Source of the DNA: Thermoplasma acidophilum DSM 1728
GTDB taxonomy: Archaea > Thermoplasmatota > Thermoplasmata > Thermoplasmatales > Thermoplasmataceae
DNA: 64,000 nucleotides
Assembly (NCBI RefSeq): GCF_000195915.1
Contig: NC_002578.1
Span: 1,173,644 to 1,237,643, forward strand
Reading direction: 5' to 3'
Of the stretch, positions 54,180 to 63,721 are shown in pieces; position 1 is the stretch's first letter; each line of letters opens with the position of its first letter. Below the pieces are notes generated by a model. That model worked only from the letters and a program-made list of their open reading frames with translations. It did not search any database and was not told the origin of the DNA. The translations under genes were made by a program, and so were the position numbers.

Positions 54180-54276
54180 TATTCCCCGTATCGTTAATGT
54201 TTAGTAAGCTGTTAACACTTCTACCATATGAAAACTATATTAATAAGATTTAAATATTTTAGTATAATACTAAATT

Positions 54277-55257
54277 ATGATTATAAACCTGTGGAACCCA
54301 ACCTATGAGGGAATTTACGCTGCAATACTCATTTCATACCTTCTCGGCCTTGTCCATGGCATAACGCCGGATGAACATACATGGCCAATTACATTCTCCT
54401 ATGCAGTTGGTAGTTATTCAACGAAGGGCGGTGCAAAGGCTGGTCTTCTGTTTTCATCCGGGTTCACGCTGGAAAGGGCGGTCATGTCAGAGATCGCGAC
54501 TCTGGCCCTTGCCGGTTTCATGCTCTACCCGTACTTTAACAGCATAGTTTACATAGTGGTCGGTCTGGTCATGGCTCTCTCTGGGTTCTACATAGCGAAC
54601 AAGCTCAGATATCCACACATACATGTGCTAGAGGAATCGCTATATCGCGTCTTCAGGATACACAGGGGCCATGAGGATAAGGAGAAGCTGGAGCTGGAAC
54701 ACATGGAGAACCCGATAATGACAAAGGTGGATGGCGAGTACAGGCCGATACCGCTGAGACTTGCCTTCGTTCACGGTCTGATAGCCGGTTTTGGATTCGG
54801 TGCCTTTGCACTGATCATCTACTTTGTCATAGCACCGAATATGCCGGTATACCTGGGCTTTGTACCCGGGCTCATGTTCGGGCTAGGAACGATGACCATG
54901 CAGGTTCTCGCAGGCACCGCATTCGGCCTGTGGCTCACAAACAAGAAGAATCTGACAGTTAAGGGCATCGCCTACGTTGCCAGAGGAATCAGCCACTTCG
55001 TGCTCTCATACGGCGGCATCGCCTTTGTGATAGCTGGAATAGCGACGCTTGTATTTCCAGCACTCTGGGATTACCAGATAATAACTGGAATCAAGATACA
55101 CAACCTGCATGCCATCGGCCTGCCCTTCTTCCTGGTAGTCATATCGGTGGTCGTACTTGGATATATAGGATACCGGATAAACTTAAAAAAAGCCATACAG
55201 CTTGATTATGTAGTAAAGAGAGATCAAGGGGAAAACGCCACGAAAATGGGTTCCTGA
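54277..55257 (+). CDS. Polytopic membrane protein, NicO-like metal transporter (tentative)
   Basis: A 326-residue protein with about eight hydrophobic segments. LLGLVHGITPDEHTWPITFS in the first segments resembles the HAxDADH/HG-type histidine-aspartate motif of nickel-cobalt (NicO/RcnA) transporters. A second half starts LRLAFVHGLIAGFGFGAFAL. A His-rich cytoplasmic-type loop lies between (YRVFRIHRGHEDKEK). Metal transport is plausible but not proven; TauE-like anion transport is an alternative. The TATA-like GATTTAAATA lies about 26 nt upstream. A hairpin overlaps the stop codon. Confidence 0.75.
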   Translation: MIINLWNPTYEGIYAAILISYLLGLVHGITPDEHTWPITFSYAVGSYSTKGGAKAGLLFSSGFTLERAVMSEIATLALAGFMLYPYFNSIVYIVVGLVMALSGFYIANKLRYPHIHVLEESLYRVFRIHRGHEDKEKLELEHMENPIMTKVDGEYRPIPLRLAFVHGLIAGFGFGAFALIIYFVIAPNMPVYLGFVPGLMFGLGTMTMQVLAGTAFGLWLTNKKNLTVKGIAYVARGISHFVLSYGGIAFVIAGIATLVFPALWDYQIITGIKIHNLHAIGLPFFLVVISVVVLGYIGYRINLKKAIQLDYVVKRDQGENATKMGS

Positions 55258-55270
55258 AAATTCGGGAACC
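55249..55270 (+). terminator. Hairpin overlapping stop codon, followed by next promoter
   Basis: GGTTCC...GGAACC (55249-55254 with 55265-55270) encloses the TGA stop. The following TTTAACTAC is also the TATA-like box of the next gene (about 26 nt before 55299). Terminator and promoter are therefore stacked within 25 bp. Confidence 0.45.
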
Positions 55271-55298
55271 TTTAACTACTTTCCGGCAATTTCCATTT

Positions 55299-56177
55299 AT
55301 GTACAAGGGTATCGTAACGCCCATGATAACACCCATGGGCCAAAATGGAGAAATAGATTACAGGGCCACTGAAATTTTGATAGATAATCTCGCAGACTTT
55401 GGCGTTGATGGATTGTTCCCAATGGGATCTACCGGACTGTTTCCAATGTTCAGTACCGATGAAAAGAAAAAATTCCTGGGTTTTGTCAGGGATCATTCGA
55501 AGAAGATCGAGGTATACGCCGGTGTTGGATCCTCTTCAACGCAGGAATCTGTCGAACTTTCGAAGTATACAGAGGATATAGGAATAAAGGTAAGGGTTCT
55601 CATGCCCACATACTACATCAAGCCGGATGAAGACTGGATGTACAGGCATTTTTCAACGGTAATATCCGCGGCGTCGAATGATCTCTTCATTTACAATATA
55701 CCGCAGCTGTCTGGATCCTGGATAAGCGAAAGCCTGATTGAGAAACTGACCAGGGAGTTCTCCAACGTCAAGGGCATAAAGGATAGCTCCGGCGATATGC
55801 GATTCTTCAGCAGAATAATAAGGCACAAGAACGAAAAATTCGATATATTTCAGGGGCAGGACGATCTACTGTTTCTCTCACTATCAATAGGAGCAAGCGG
55901 CGGTGTCTGCGGCCTCTCCAACATATCACCATACATAACGAACCTGTATCATGAGTTCAGCGCCGGAAACCTGGAAAAGGCAAGAAAAATACAGATCGAT
56001 GAGGTCAATCCCCTGATGTACGCGATCAACGAGGCAACCTTCCCTGCAGGATATTATTATGCCTTCTACAAGATGAACGGCATAAAAGGCGGATACAGGG
56101 CACCAATGGTTGAGCCTACCACCGATCAGAAGAAAAAGATCGATCAGGAACTCACCAAAATCCCGAAGAAGCAATAA
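55299..56177 (+). CDS. 2-keto-3-deoxy-gluconate aldolase-like (DapA superfamily) protein
   Basis: A 292-residue class I aldolase of the DHDPS/NAL family. The N-terminal YKGIVTPMITPMGQNGEIDY and DGLFPMGSTGLFPM give the phosphate-carboxylate binding loop. The catalytic pair is the Tyr in FIYNIPQLSG and the Schiff-base Lys in VKGIKDSSGDM. In Thermoplasma the non-phosphorylating Entner-Doudoroff route uses 2-keto-3-deoxygluconate aldolase, so this may be that enzyme or a paralogue for another keto-deoxy acid. Lysine biosynthesis is less likely with no other lysine gene nearby. Confidence 0.86.
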   Translation: MYKGIVTPMITPMGQNGEIDYRATEILIDNLADFGVDGLFPMGSTGLFPMFSTDEKKKFLGFVRDHSKKIEVYAGVGSSSTQESVELSKYTEDIGIKVRVLMPTYYIKPDEDWMYRHFSTVISAASNDLFIYNIPQLSGSWISESLIEKLTREFSNVKGIKDSSGDMRFFSRIIRHKNEKFDIFQGQDDLLFLSLSIGASGGVCGLSNISPYITNLYHEFSAGNLEKARKIQIDEVNPLMYAINEATFPAGYYYAFYKMNGIKGGYRAPMVEPTTDQKKKIDQELTKIPKKQ

Positions 56178-56248
56178 AGATTTTACGTATTTCTTATTAA
56201 TTTTACTATTTTCGTAATGAAACTTATGCCTGTACTTTGCAGTGAAAG

Positions 56249-56258
56249 ATTTATATCC
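56249..56258 (+). promoter_or_regulatory. TATA box of egsA
   Basis: ATTTATATCC is centred about 26 nt before the ATG at 56279. Confidence 0.5.
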
Positions 56259-56278
56259 CCTGATAGTTTGTTCTTTCG

Positions 56279-57337
56279 ATGGAATTCCAGAAGTTCAGGA
56301 CGATGCACTTCCCCAGGGATGTGTACATAGGGCATGATGTGCTTGAACACATCGTAGACGTTGTGGGGGAAAACAGCAGAAACAAAAATGCGATTATCGT
56401 ATCCGGAGATTTAACTTACGAACTTGCTGGAAGGAAGGTGCACGACCTGTTATCAACGTATGGTTATGAAGTGCACGTCTTTTTAGCCGGTAATGCCAAT
56501 TACGACACACTTGAAAGAATAGAATACGAATCGCTTGACATTCAGGCGGGGATAGTAATAGGCGTTGGAGGTGGAGCGAAGATAGATCTCGCAAAGAAAC
56601 TCGCTTTCGACAGGAAGCTTCCGTTCGTGAGCGTACCTACTGCACCCAGCCACGATGGCATAGCCTCTCCAAGGGCATCCCTCAGAAGGAACGGTATCTC
56701 ATATTCTGAAGAGGGCGCAATGCCCATAGGCGTCATAGCCGATACTGCCATTATGATAAAGGCTCCTTACAGGTACCTTGCTGCCGGTGCAGCTGATGTC
56801 ATATCGAATCTCAGCGCCGTTAAGGACTGGAAACTGGCACACAGGCTAAAGGGTGAGGAGTTCAGCTCCAGCGCTGCAGCGATGTCCGAATACTCGGCGC
56901 AGGAGGTCCTGTCACAGATAAATGAGATCAAAAAATATGAAGAATCATCCGTGTGGCTGGTCACAAAGAACATACTGGCATCCGGAACGGCCATGGCCAT
57001 TGCAGGAAACTCCAGGCCAGGTAGCGGCAGCGAGCATCTCTTCGCCCACGCCCTCGAGGCAGCTGGAGTGGAGAACATGCTGCATGGAGAGATGTGCGCA
57101 ATGGGAACTGTGATCTCAATGTACCTTCACGACGAGAACTGGCAGCAGATAAAGGAGGCGTTTGACAACCTTGGCATATCGATAAGATCAAGAGATTACG
57201 GAATAGAGGACGAGATCGTAATTAATGCACTGAGAACCGCCCACGCCATAAGACCGGAAAGATATACTATCCTCGGAGAGAGCGATATGTCCTATGATGC
57301 GGCCGTAAAAGCCCTGGAACTTACTGGAATAATATGA
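56279..57337 (+). CDS. egsA: sn-Glycerol-1-phosphate dehydrogenase
   Basis: Makes the sn-glycerol-1-phosphate backbone of archaeal ether lipids from DHAP. The 352-residue product shows the AraM/EgsA blocks: AGIVIGVGGGAKIDLAKKLA (NAD-binding), VPTAPSHDGIASPRASL, the metal-binding Asp in AAGAADVISNLSA, and the His residues in GSGSEHLFAHALE and MLHGEMCAMGT. It is strong proof of an archaeal source. It is followed one base later by UPF0179, so the genes form an operon. Confidence 0.96.
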   Translation: MEFQKFRTMHFPRDVYIGHDVLEHIVDVVGENSRNKNAIIVSGDLTYELAGRKVHDLLSTYGYEVHVFLAGNANYDTLERIEYESLDIQAGIVIGVGGGAKIDLAKKLAFDRKLPFVSVPTAPSHDGIASPRASLRRNGISYSEEGAMPIGVIADTAIMIKAPYRYLAAGAADVISNLSAVKDWKLAHRLKGEEFSSSAAAMSEYSAQEVLSQINEIKKYEESSVWLVTKNILASGTAMAIAGNSRPGSGSEHLFAHALEAAGVENMLHGEMCAMGTVISMYLHDENWQQIKEAFDNLGISIRSRDYGIEDEIVINALRTAHAIRPERYTILGESDMSYDAAVKALELTGII

Positions 57338-57338
57338 G

Positions 57339-57785
57339 GTGATAACTCTGCCAAAGATCAGCCTTATAGGTAGCAACATTGCCAAGGAAGGCCTTGAATT
57401 TGTTTTCGCCGGTCCTCTTGCCGCCTGCTCTGACTGCAGGGTGAAGAATGTGTGCTTCAATCTAGAACAGGGGCATCGATACAGGGTGACCAAGGTCAGG
57501 GAGCAGGTTAACCCGTGCATAATATTCAACGGCGATAAGGTCAATACGGTTGAGGTTGAGGAGCTTGAGGACTACGTAAACGTCCAAGAGAGCAAGCGTA
57601 TTCAGGAAGGCGCAATAATAACCCTGAAATCCATGAACTGCGACTACATCACATGTCCCAACATTGAAAAATGCAACCTTTACTACTTCAAGCCGGATTC
57701 AAAGGTTATGGTTAAATCAATAGGGAAGGAGATCAAGTGCCCGAAGGGATACAAGATGAAGCAGGTGGCAATAACGTATAAATGA
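57339..57785 (+). CDS. UPF0179 family cysteine-rich protein
   Basis: A 148-residue archaeal protein of unknown function (UPF0179). Eight cysteines occur in pairs: AACSDCRVKNVCFNL, NPCIIF, MNCDYITCPNIEKCNLY and IKCPKGYK. They suggest zinc or an iron-sulfur cluster. The GTG start used here lies inside GAGGTGAT, just after the egsA stop. That purine run would also be a good ribosome-binding site for a CTG at 57348 (LPKISLIG), so the exact start is uncertain. Confidence 0.9.
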   Translation: MITLPKISLIGSNIAKEGLEFVFAGPLAACSDCRVKNVCFNLEQGHRYRVTKVREQVNPCIIFNGDKVNTVEVEELEDYVNVQESKRIQEGAIITLKSMNCDYITCPNIEKCNLYYFKPDSKVMVKSIGKEIKCPKGYKMKQVAITYK

Positions 57786-57886
57786 ATGACGGAAATTTTA
57801 TGTTTTTCTTTTGAAATGATCGCTTTAATTTCACCCGATGCGTCTGATATTATGTCCGGTTCATGATAGTAAAGCTATTATAGGGG

Positions 57887-57894
57887 TTTTTAAT
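57887..57894 (+). promoter_or_regulatory. TATA box of rpoK
   Basis: TTTTTAAT-type run centred about 25 nt before the ATG at 57915. Confidence 0.4.
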
Positions 57895-57914
57895 GTAGTT
57901 TTTACCAGATTTCT

Positions 57915-58100
57915 ATGAAGTATACAAAATTTGAGAAGGCTAGGATTATTGGAGCACGGGCACTTCAGATCGCCATGGGTGCCCCAGTCATAATTGATGT
58001 CCCTAAAAATATCATAGATCCCGTCGACATAGCAATGCTGGAATTTGAGAACAACGTCATACCCATAACCATCAAAAAAGCTTCAAAAATTTTAAATTAA
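57915..58100 (+). CDS. rpoK: DNA-directed RNA polymerase subunit K (Rpo6/omega)
   Basis: The omega/RPB6-type assembly subunit of archaeal RNA polymerase, 61 residues. [20 protein letters not shown] followed by APVIIDVP is the family signature; the end [10 protein letters not shown] is also typical. It is monocistronic, away from the usual ribosomal cluster, and its last four bases overlap the end of a convergent permease gene. Confidence 0.95.
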   Translation: MKYTKFEKARIIGARALQIAMGAPVIIDVPKNIIDPVDIAMLEFENNVIPITIKKASKILN

Positions 58101-59545
58101 ACTTTTAGGTTTTCCACATCGAATTCGCCCGCGCTTTTAAGGACTTCCGGCTTCTTTCTGGAATAGTACAGCGTCACTATGAATCCCCCGACCACAACCC
58201 AAAGTATGGTTATGATGAATGAGGCAAAATACGCGTCGTTAACGGGATCCGGATCTGTTATCCATTTTGTCCATATATTCGATACCGTGAAGTATATAAC
58301 TATCAGGCCGATGACCGTGGCTACAGCCGGCGCAAGTGCGTGTTTCAAAAATTGGAATTTCTCAATACGCCTGGTGTAGTATGTCAGTGATGTATTTGCC
58401 ATTATATGCACTATGATTATGGATATACCGGTGCCGGCTTCCAGTATGAATGCCGCTATCTTTGGGCCAAAGTACAGCCCCATGAGAACATCCAGTACAA
58501 ATGAGGTTAGGCTCCATACTATTATCGCCATGTATGGAGATCTGTACTTCGGATGTATCCTGGCTATGGACTTCGGGAATATCACGTTATCACTGGCCGC
58601 GGAATACCACCATCTTCCCACAGCCGTGGCCTTGGACACACCGTTGGTAAGGTAGCTGTTCACGGTGAATATTATCAGAAGAATAACACCGATGGGGCCA
58701 AGATACTTTCCAAATACAATTATGCCAGCATCAGGAGCGCTTGCAAAGGAGCCTATATTGCTTACGCCCCAACCAACGGTAAGGGCATACGTGGCCGGGA
58801 TTATGGCTATTGCAGTCAGTATCATGGCGTAGAGTATGGACCTTCCGATATTCCTCTTCGGGTCCTTTATCTCCTCGGATACGGTTGTGACAATGCCAGT
58901 ACCCGTGAAATCCAGTATGGAAAACACTGCTCCGAACATTATGGCGGAAAAGCCAACCCCAAGATTGCTTGGAAGCGTGAATGGGACTATGGAATTATGC
59001 GGGCCAACCCCGAGTATTATTATCACCGCGCCTATGACGAGGAACAGCACCTCGGCAAGGCCAGCTACGGCATTGTAGCCAAGCGACGGCTTTATGCCTA
59101 TGTACGTCACTATGGTTATGTAGGCCGTAAAAGCCCCTGCAAAGAGTATCCATATGTACGGAATTGCGGTTATTCTCGGGGATATCAGGAATATGAAGGA
59201 CGACAGGCCGAGTATTCCAAATGCTGCACCGGTTATATCATAATACATGAAACTCAATGCTGTCACTGGCCCTAGTTTACCGCTCTCGGTTGATCCGGCG
59301 GCAAATGCATAATAGCTGCCGGCATTGGACTTGTACTTTGAGAACTGGTACGGCGTTACCATGAATATGGCGTAAACGAGCCACCCAAAGATCACAGAAA
59401 GTATTGTTCTGGAACCTGCGATCGAGAACGTGGCCACGAGCAGTATGGCAATATCAGCTGCAGGAGCTACCTGCCCCATCGACTGGAAGATCCCATGCAT
59501 TATTCCAATGGAATTTCTTTTCAACCCACTTCTTCTACGTACCAT
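58097..59545 (-). CDS. APC-superfamily amino acid permease
   Basis: A 482-residue transporter with about 12 membrane segments. [57 protein letters not shown] and DPKRNIGRS give the TM1, TM2 and TM6-7 landmarks of the family. Substrate unknown. It is a distant paralogue of the permease at 14549-15958 and is convergent with rpoK. Confidence 0.88.
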   Translation of the reverse strand: MVRRRSGLKRNSIGIMHGIFQSMGQVAPAADIAILLVATFSIAGSRTILSVIFGWLVYAIFMVTPYQFSKYKSNAGSYYAFAAGSTESGKLGPVTALSFMYYDITGAAFGILGLSSFIFLISPRITAIPYIWILFAGAFTAYITIVTYIGIKPSLGYNAVAGLAEVLFLVIGAVIIILGVGPHNSIVPFTLPSNLGVGFSAIMFGAVFSILDFTGTGIVTTVSEEIKDPKRNIGRSILYAMILTAIAIIPATYALTVGWGVSNIGSFASAPDAGIIVFGKYLGPIGVILLIIFTVNSYLTNGVSKATAVGRWWYSAASDNVIFPKSIARIHPKYRSPYMAIIVWSLTSFVLDVLMGLYFGPKIAAFILEAGTGISIIIVHIMANTSLTYYTRRIEKFQFLKHALAPAVATVIGLIVIYFTVSNIWTKWITDPDPVNDAYFASFIITILWVVVGGFIVTLYYSRKKPEVLKSAGEFDVENLKV

Positions 59546-59683
59546 CTCTTAACCTCTCATAAACGGATGGACGAAAAAATATGATTAATCGCCATCCCAC
59601 TTCTATATTGTATACATGTTATATAAAGATAACTGAAATATTACTAGATACTGGATTTTTCTATTAAAATACAAAATAAGCTA

Positions 59684-61327
59684 TTAATTATTTAATTTAG
59701 ATACCAGGGATTCAAGGTCGATCTTCTCGAATGGAATCGCCCCCCTGTGAACCGAAAATGCGTGCATCTCATAGAGATGCCGGTACGATTGCCCGATCGC
59801 AAACGGTATGCCGAGCATGTTCCATATCTTTTCCGCGGAGGATGGTATATAGGGATAGACCATCACTGTCAGAACCTCTGTTATCTTTAATGATAGATAC
59901 AGATCATGGTTCAGCTTTTGCCTGTCGTTCTTGATCGTCTTCCACGGTTCGGATCTGTTGAAGAAGCCATTTGCATATATTGCCAGATCGAGCCATCTTA
60001 ATAATCCGCGTTTCACGTGTACTCCTGACAGATCCTCGGACCACAGCTCAAATGATCTCTGTGCATACTTGAATTCCTCATCCCCACTTACATCAACAGG
60101 ATCGGGGTTTATGCTGTACCTGTCCATGAACGATAATATGCGATAGACTAAGTTTCCATATTTATCTATCAGATCGGAGTTGACCGTATTTACCAGTTCC
60201 TCAAGGGAAAAATCCGAATCGCCTGTCTCTGGAAGTATGGATGCGACGTAATATCTAAGGTAGTCCGCTGGAACAGCCTTTAGCAGGTCATCGACGCTGT
60301 AACCTATCCCTCTGCTCTTGGAGAATTGCTGGCCTTTGAACGTCAGGTATTCGTTAGCAGGAATGTCGTATGGCAGGTTGAAACCACCATAGCCCATCAG
60401 CATTGCCGGCCATATTATGGCGTGGAACGGTATGTTATCCTTGCCTATGAAGTAGTAATTCCTGACCTCGGGATCCATATAGTATTCTTTCCAAAGGTCA
60501 GGATTGCCCGTTCTCTTTGAGTACTCTTTTGCCCCAGTTATATAGCCGATGAGCGCTTCGAACCACACATATATTCTCTTTGAATCGTATCCGTCCAGAG
60601 GTATCTTGACACCCCAGTCGATATCCCTGGTGATTGGACGCTTCTTCAGTCCGCCAGATATGAAGTTCTGCGTGTACGCAAGGACGTTTGGCTTCCAGAA
60701 ATTCTTTGATGATATCCAGCTCTTAAGCCTGTCTTCCAGGAGATCCAGCCTCAGGAAGAAGTGTTCTGTTTCCCTGAATTCCGGCGTCTCACCGCTCAGT
60801 ATGCATTTTGGATCTATCAGGTCCTGCGGATCCAGCGTTCTGCCGCAGTTATCGCACTGATCTCCCCTTGCCTTTGGATAATGGCAGTAGGGGCATGTAC
60901 CCTCTATGTATCGATCGGGCATGAATCTCCCAATCTTCCTGCAGAATGGGGCTATCATCGTCCCCTTCTCTATGTAACCCTCATTCAGCAATTTGATGAA
61001 GAAATCCTGAGCGTTCTCTGAGTGCTCCGGCCATGTTGTCCTCATGAAAATATCGAAGCTTATGCCGAGATTCTCAAAGGTCCTGAGGTGTTCCTCGTAG
61101 TAGATATCAGCGATCTCTTTTGGGGATCTCCCCTCCTTTTCAGCCCTGACTGTGATGGGCGTTCCGTATTCATCGCTTCCGGACACATACAGAACCTGAT
61201 TGCCCATTAGCCTATTGTATCTCACGAAAACATCAGCGCCGAGGTAAGCACCCGCTATGTGGCCTATGTGAAGGGGCCCATTGGCGTATGGAAGCGCACA
61301 GTTAACAAGTATCTTGATCTGAACCAC
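59684..61327 (-). CDS. metG: Methionyl-tRNA synthetase
   Basis: Class I synthetase of 547 residues: VNCALPYANGPLHIGHIAGA has the HIGH motif and FKGQQFSKSRGIGYS the KMSKS variant. One zinc knuckle is complete (CPYCHYPKARGDQCDNC). The first knuckle is reduced to FCRKIGRFMPDR, so probably a single zinc is bound. There is no C-terminal EMAP/Trbp111 domain. The start is a GTG within TGAGGTGGTT; no ATG lies before the HIGH motif in frame. Upstream on the same strand is the LysRS gene, 75 bp away. Confidence 0.95.
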   Translation of the reverse strand: MVQIKILVNCALPYANGPLHIGHIAGAYLGADVFVRYNRLMGNQVLYVSGSDEYGTPITVRAEKEGRSPKEIADIYYEEHLRTFENLGISFDIFMRTTWPEHSENAQDFFIKLLNEGYIEKGTMIAPFCRKIGRFMPDRYIEGTCPYCHYPKARGDQCDNCGRTLDPQDLIDPKCILSGETPEFRETEHFFLRLDLLEDRLKSWISSKNFWKPNVLAYTQNFISGGLKKRPITRDIDWGVKIPLDGYDSKRIYVWFEALIGYITGAKEYSKRTGNPDLWKEYYMDPEVRNYYFIGKDNIPFHAIIWPAMLMGYGGFNLPYDIPANEYLTFKGQQFSKSRGIGYSVDDLLKAVPADYLRYYVASILPETGDSDFSLEELVNTVNSDLIDKYGNLVYRILSFMDRYSINPDPVDVSGDEEFKYAQRSFELWSEDLSGVHVKRGLLRWLDLAIYANGFFNRSEPWKTIKNDRQKLNHDLYLSLKITEVLTVMVYPYIPSSAEKIWNMLGIPFAIGQSYRHLYEMHAFSVHRGAIPFEKIDLESLVSKLNN

Positions 61328-61402
61328 CTCACACTTAATTTATTTCTAATATTATTGATTTTCTAATTTCTGCCGTAAATAATGTGTGGTGGATCAGAAA
61401 TA

Positions 61403-62926
61403 TCAGTGATCCCGGATCACGTTTCTGATCCTTTCTCTTACGAAATCCTTGCCAAGATTGAATAGGAAGTAGCCAAGCCTTGGGCCTCTGTCCTTGCCGA
61501 TGAATACCCTGTAAAAGAGGGTGAAAACAGACTCTGGATTCGTCTTGAATTTCTGTGATATTTCGTAAATTCTGTCGTGTATTGATTCTGAATTCCATGG
61601 CATATCTTCGATACCATTAAGGAAATCGCTCAGAATAGCAAGATCGCTGTCGCTCAATTCAATCTTCTGATCCACCGGCAGTATCCTGAATTTAACCGAT
61701 TCAGGTGCATATCTCTCAAGCCACCTTCTGGCATATTCGATTTCCTTTCTGAAATCCGCCTCGATGAAATCAGAGGGTTGCCCCTTCTTTACCGCCCTCA
61801 GTATCTCATCCTCAGTCCTGTATATCTGCACGAGGGTTACCAGATGCCTGAAGTCGACTGGATACGGCTTCCTGTCCTTATTGACCAGCGAGTATTCCAC
61901 CATTGCGGCCTGGTCTTCATCAAGACTGGCCCTGTTCTCGAAGTATGCGTCCTGAAGTTTTTCCAGCTCGTCAGAGAGTGCGAGTATGCCCATGCCTGGA
62001 TCGAAATCTATGTGCCGGCCGGGATTGACGCGCGCGATCATGTATCTGAGAAGATCTGGGGGTATGACCTCCATTATCTCGGAAGCTGCAATGGCCAGCC
62101 CCGTGGAGGAATGCATGGCACCCTTTCCCTTGAGAATTATGCGCTCATACATAAGTGGAACTGGCGGCTCAATACCGAAAACTTCCCTGGCAATTCTCCT
62201 TCCGGTATCGTATGATCCTCCCGGCGCACCGTGGTCCTTGCCGAAAGGTTCAACCGTGACCTTGAGCGCAAACCATTTAGCAGGCCATTCTACCCTCCAC
62301 GGCATCTTTCCCTCAGCTTTTCTTATATCGGCAAATCCATGATGCCCGCACTTGCAGGCATACTCGGCATATGGATAGCTGTATGATATCACATGGGTCG
62401 TGCTTATCCTGCCACATTTTTCGCACAGCGGCTCATACGGATAGAAATCCCCCTCAATCTTCCTGCCAGATACCGTCTCCAGAATGTCCTTTATCTTTTC
62501 CCTGTTGTTTATTGCAATATCGCACGCCTGAGCCAGCATACCGCTCTCATAGAGATCGGACGTTTTTATCACACGCGCAGGAATGTTTGCCTCCTTCATG
62601 ACGCGTACGAATGGTTCAAGATAGTAATCTGAATATTTACCAGCCCCCTGTGGAGCGGGAATGTTCTTGAGTGGCTGCCCAACATATCTTTCGTAATCCT
62701 TGCTGAGAAAAGGATAGACCTTGCGGAGAGGATCCATATCATCACAGAGATATATGAAATCTGATTCAAGACCCCTCTTTGTTATGGCTTTAAACAGGAT
62801 GTCACCGGTGAGTATCTCACGCATATTTCCAACGTGAATAGGCCCGGATGGCGATATACCGGTCGATACACGCTGGGGTCCGGATAGATCCTTGACCAAA
62901 GCATCTGCCCAGAACAAACTTATCAC
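61403..62926 (-). CDS. lysS: Class I lysyl-tRNA synthetase
   Basis: The archaeal class I enzyme that charges tRNA-Lys, unrelated to bacterial class II LysRS. The 507-residue protein has TGISPSGPIHVGNMREILTG (HIGH-like HVGN) and the KMSKS equivalent KGKGAMHSSTGL. Zinc-type cysteines are CEKCGR and CKCGHHG. The start is a GTG about 26 nt from the TATA-like ATAAATAATATT (62947-62958). MetRS follows downstream and may share the transcript. Confidence 0.95.
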   Translation of the reverse strand: MISLFWADALVKDLSGPQRVSTGISPSGPIHVGNMREILTGDILFKAITKRGLESDFIYLCDDMDPLRKVYPFLSKDYERYVGQPLKNIPAPQGAGKYSDYYLEPFVRVMKEANIPARVIKTSDLYESGMLAQACDIAINNREKIKDILETVSGRKIEGDFYPYEPLCEKCGRISTTHVISYSYPYAEYACKCGHHGFADIRKAEGKMPWRVEWPAKWFALKVTVEPFGKDHGAPGGSYDTGRRIAREVFGIEPPVPLMYERIILKGKGAMHSSTGLAIAASEIMEVIPPDLLRYMIARVNPGRHIDFDPGMGILALSDELEKLQDAYFENRASLDEDQAAMVEYSLVNKDRKPYPVDFRHLVTLVQIYRTEDEILRAVKKGQPSDFIEADFRKEIEYARRWLERYAPESVKFRILPVDQKIELSDSDLAILSDFLNGIEDMPWNSESIHDRIYEISQKFKTNPESVFTLFYRVFIGKDRGPRLGYFLFNLGKDFVRERIRNVIRDH

Positions 62927-63055
62927 TGGCAGTGAATGGGGATGTCATAAATAATATTTTCATGCGCTTTTAGGCGCACTATACGGAAAGCTTACAGTTG
63001 TATCGGAATAAATAAAAATGAAATTTTTTAATGCTTCGCGCAACGCCTTAAGACG

Positions 63056-63652
63056 TCAGGACCCGCCAATTACCTGCGTCCTTATGAGTGATCTGACTGG
63101 CACGCCGTTGAGGTCGTTCACGCTCATCTTTGATGCCAGAAGGACACAGAGCACCGGTTTTCCGCCCTCCTTTGTTACATCGGTTATTGTGCGTCTCATG
63201 GTCTCACCTGTACTGGCGACATCGTCTATTATAACGACCCTCTTGCCCTCAACAGATGCAAAGTTGGAGCTGAAAACTCCCTCCTTTCTGGCCGGATGAG
63301 GCCTGTAAACTATCAGTTCCTTATCCATCAGATAAGATACCAGCGTAGCATATGGTATCCCGTTGATTGCAATCCCGAGAATCGAATCCACTTCAAATGA
63401 GTTCTTATTCATTTCTTCCCTTATTATATCACTCATGATCTCAGCTATGCTTATGATCCTGGAACCAAATACGCCAACGCTCCTCCATCCGATCTTAACA
63501 TCCTGAACTGCACCCTCCTTAAGAAATTCCTTGCTGAGAAGCCATGTGACAGTGTTTACCGAAAGGTGAAGTTCAGTTGAGATCTCCTTATCGCTCATGC
63601 CCTTGTTTTTCAGCTCAAGGGCCCTCTTATAGAGTTCCTCGATACTCTTCAT
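63056..63652 (-). CDS. gfcR: GfcR-like transcriptional regulator (HTH + orotate PRTase-like domain)
   Basis: A 198-residue protein. The N-terminal helix-turn-helix ([20 protein letters not shown], followed by SVNTVTWLL) is joined to a phosphoribosyltransferase domain whose PRPP loop is [18 protein letters not shown]. This architecture matches the PyrE-like regulator GfcR of haloarchaea, which controls sugar catabolism, rather than a biosynthetic orotate PRTase. Here a sugar-transporter-like MFS gene is next to it. DNA targets and ligand are unknown for Thermoplasma. Confidence 0.85.
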   Translation of the reverse strand: MKSIEELYKRALELKNKGMSDKEISTELHLSVNTVTWLLSKEFLKEGAVQDVKIGWRSVGVFGSRIISIAEIMSDIIREEMNKNSFEVDSILGIAINGIPYATLVSYLMDKELIVYRPHPARKEGVFSSNFASVEGKRVVIIDDVASTGETMRRTITDVTKEGGKPVLCVLLASKMSVNDLNGVPVRSLIRTQVIGGS

Positions 63653-63721
63653 ATCTATACCTCATACCATTGCAGTATTCTAATATAGTTATTTAATTCT
63701 ATTCTACCTATGAACTTTTCT

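Noticed and set aside
58553-59275. 240-codon plus-strand frame inside the APC permease region
   Set aside because: It is antisense to a well-supported membrane transporter; its composition is Tyr/Arg/Gly-rich and non-protein-like.
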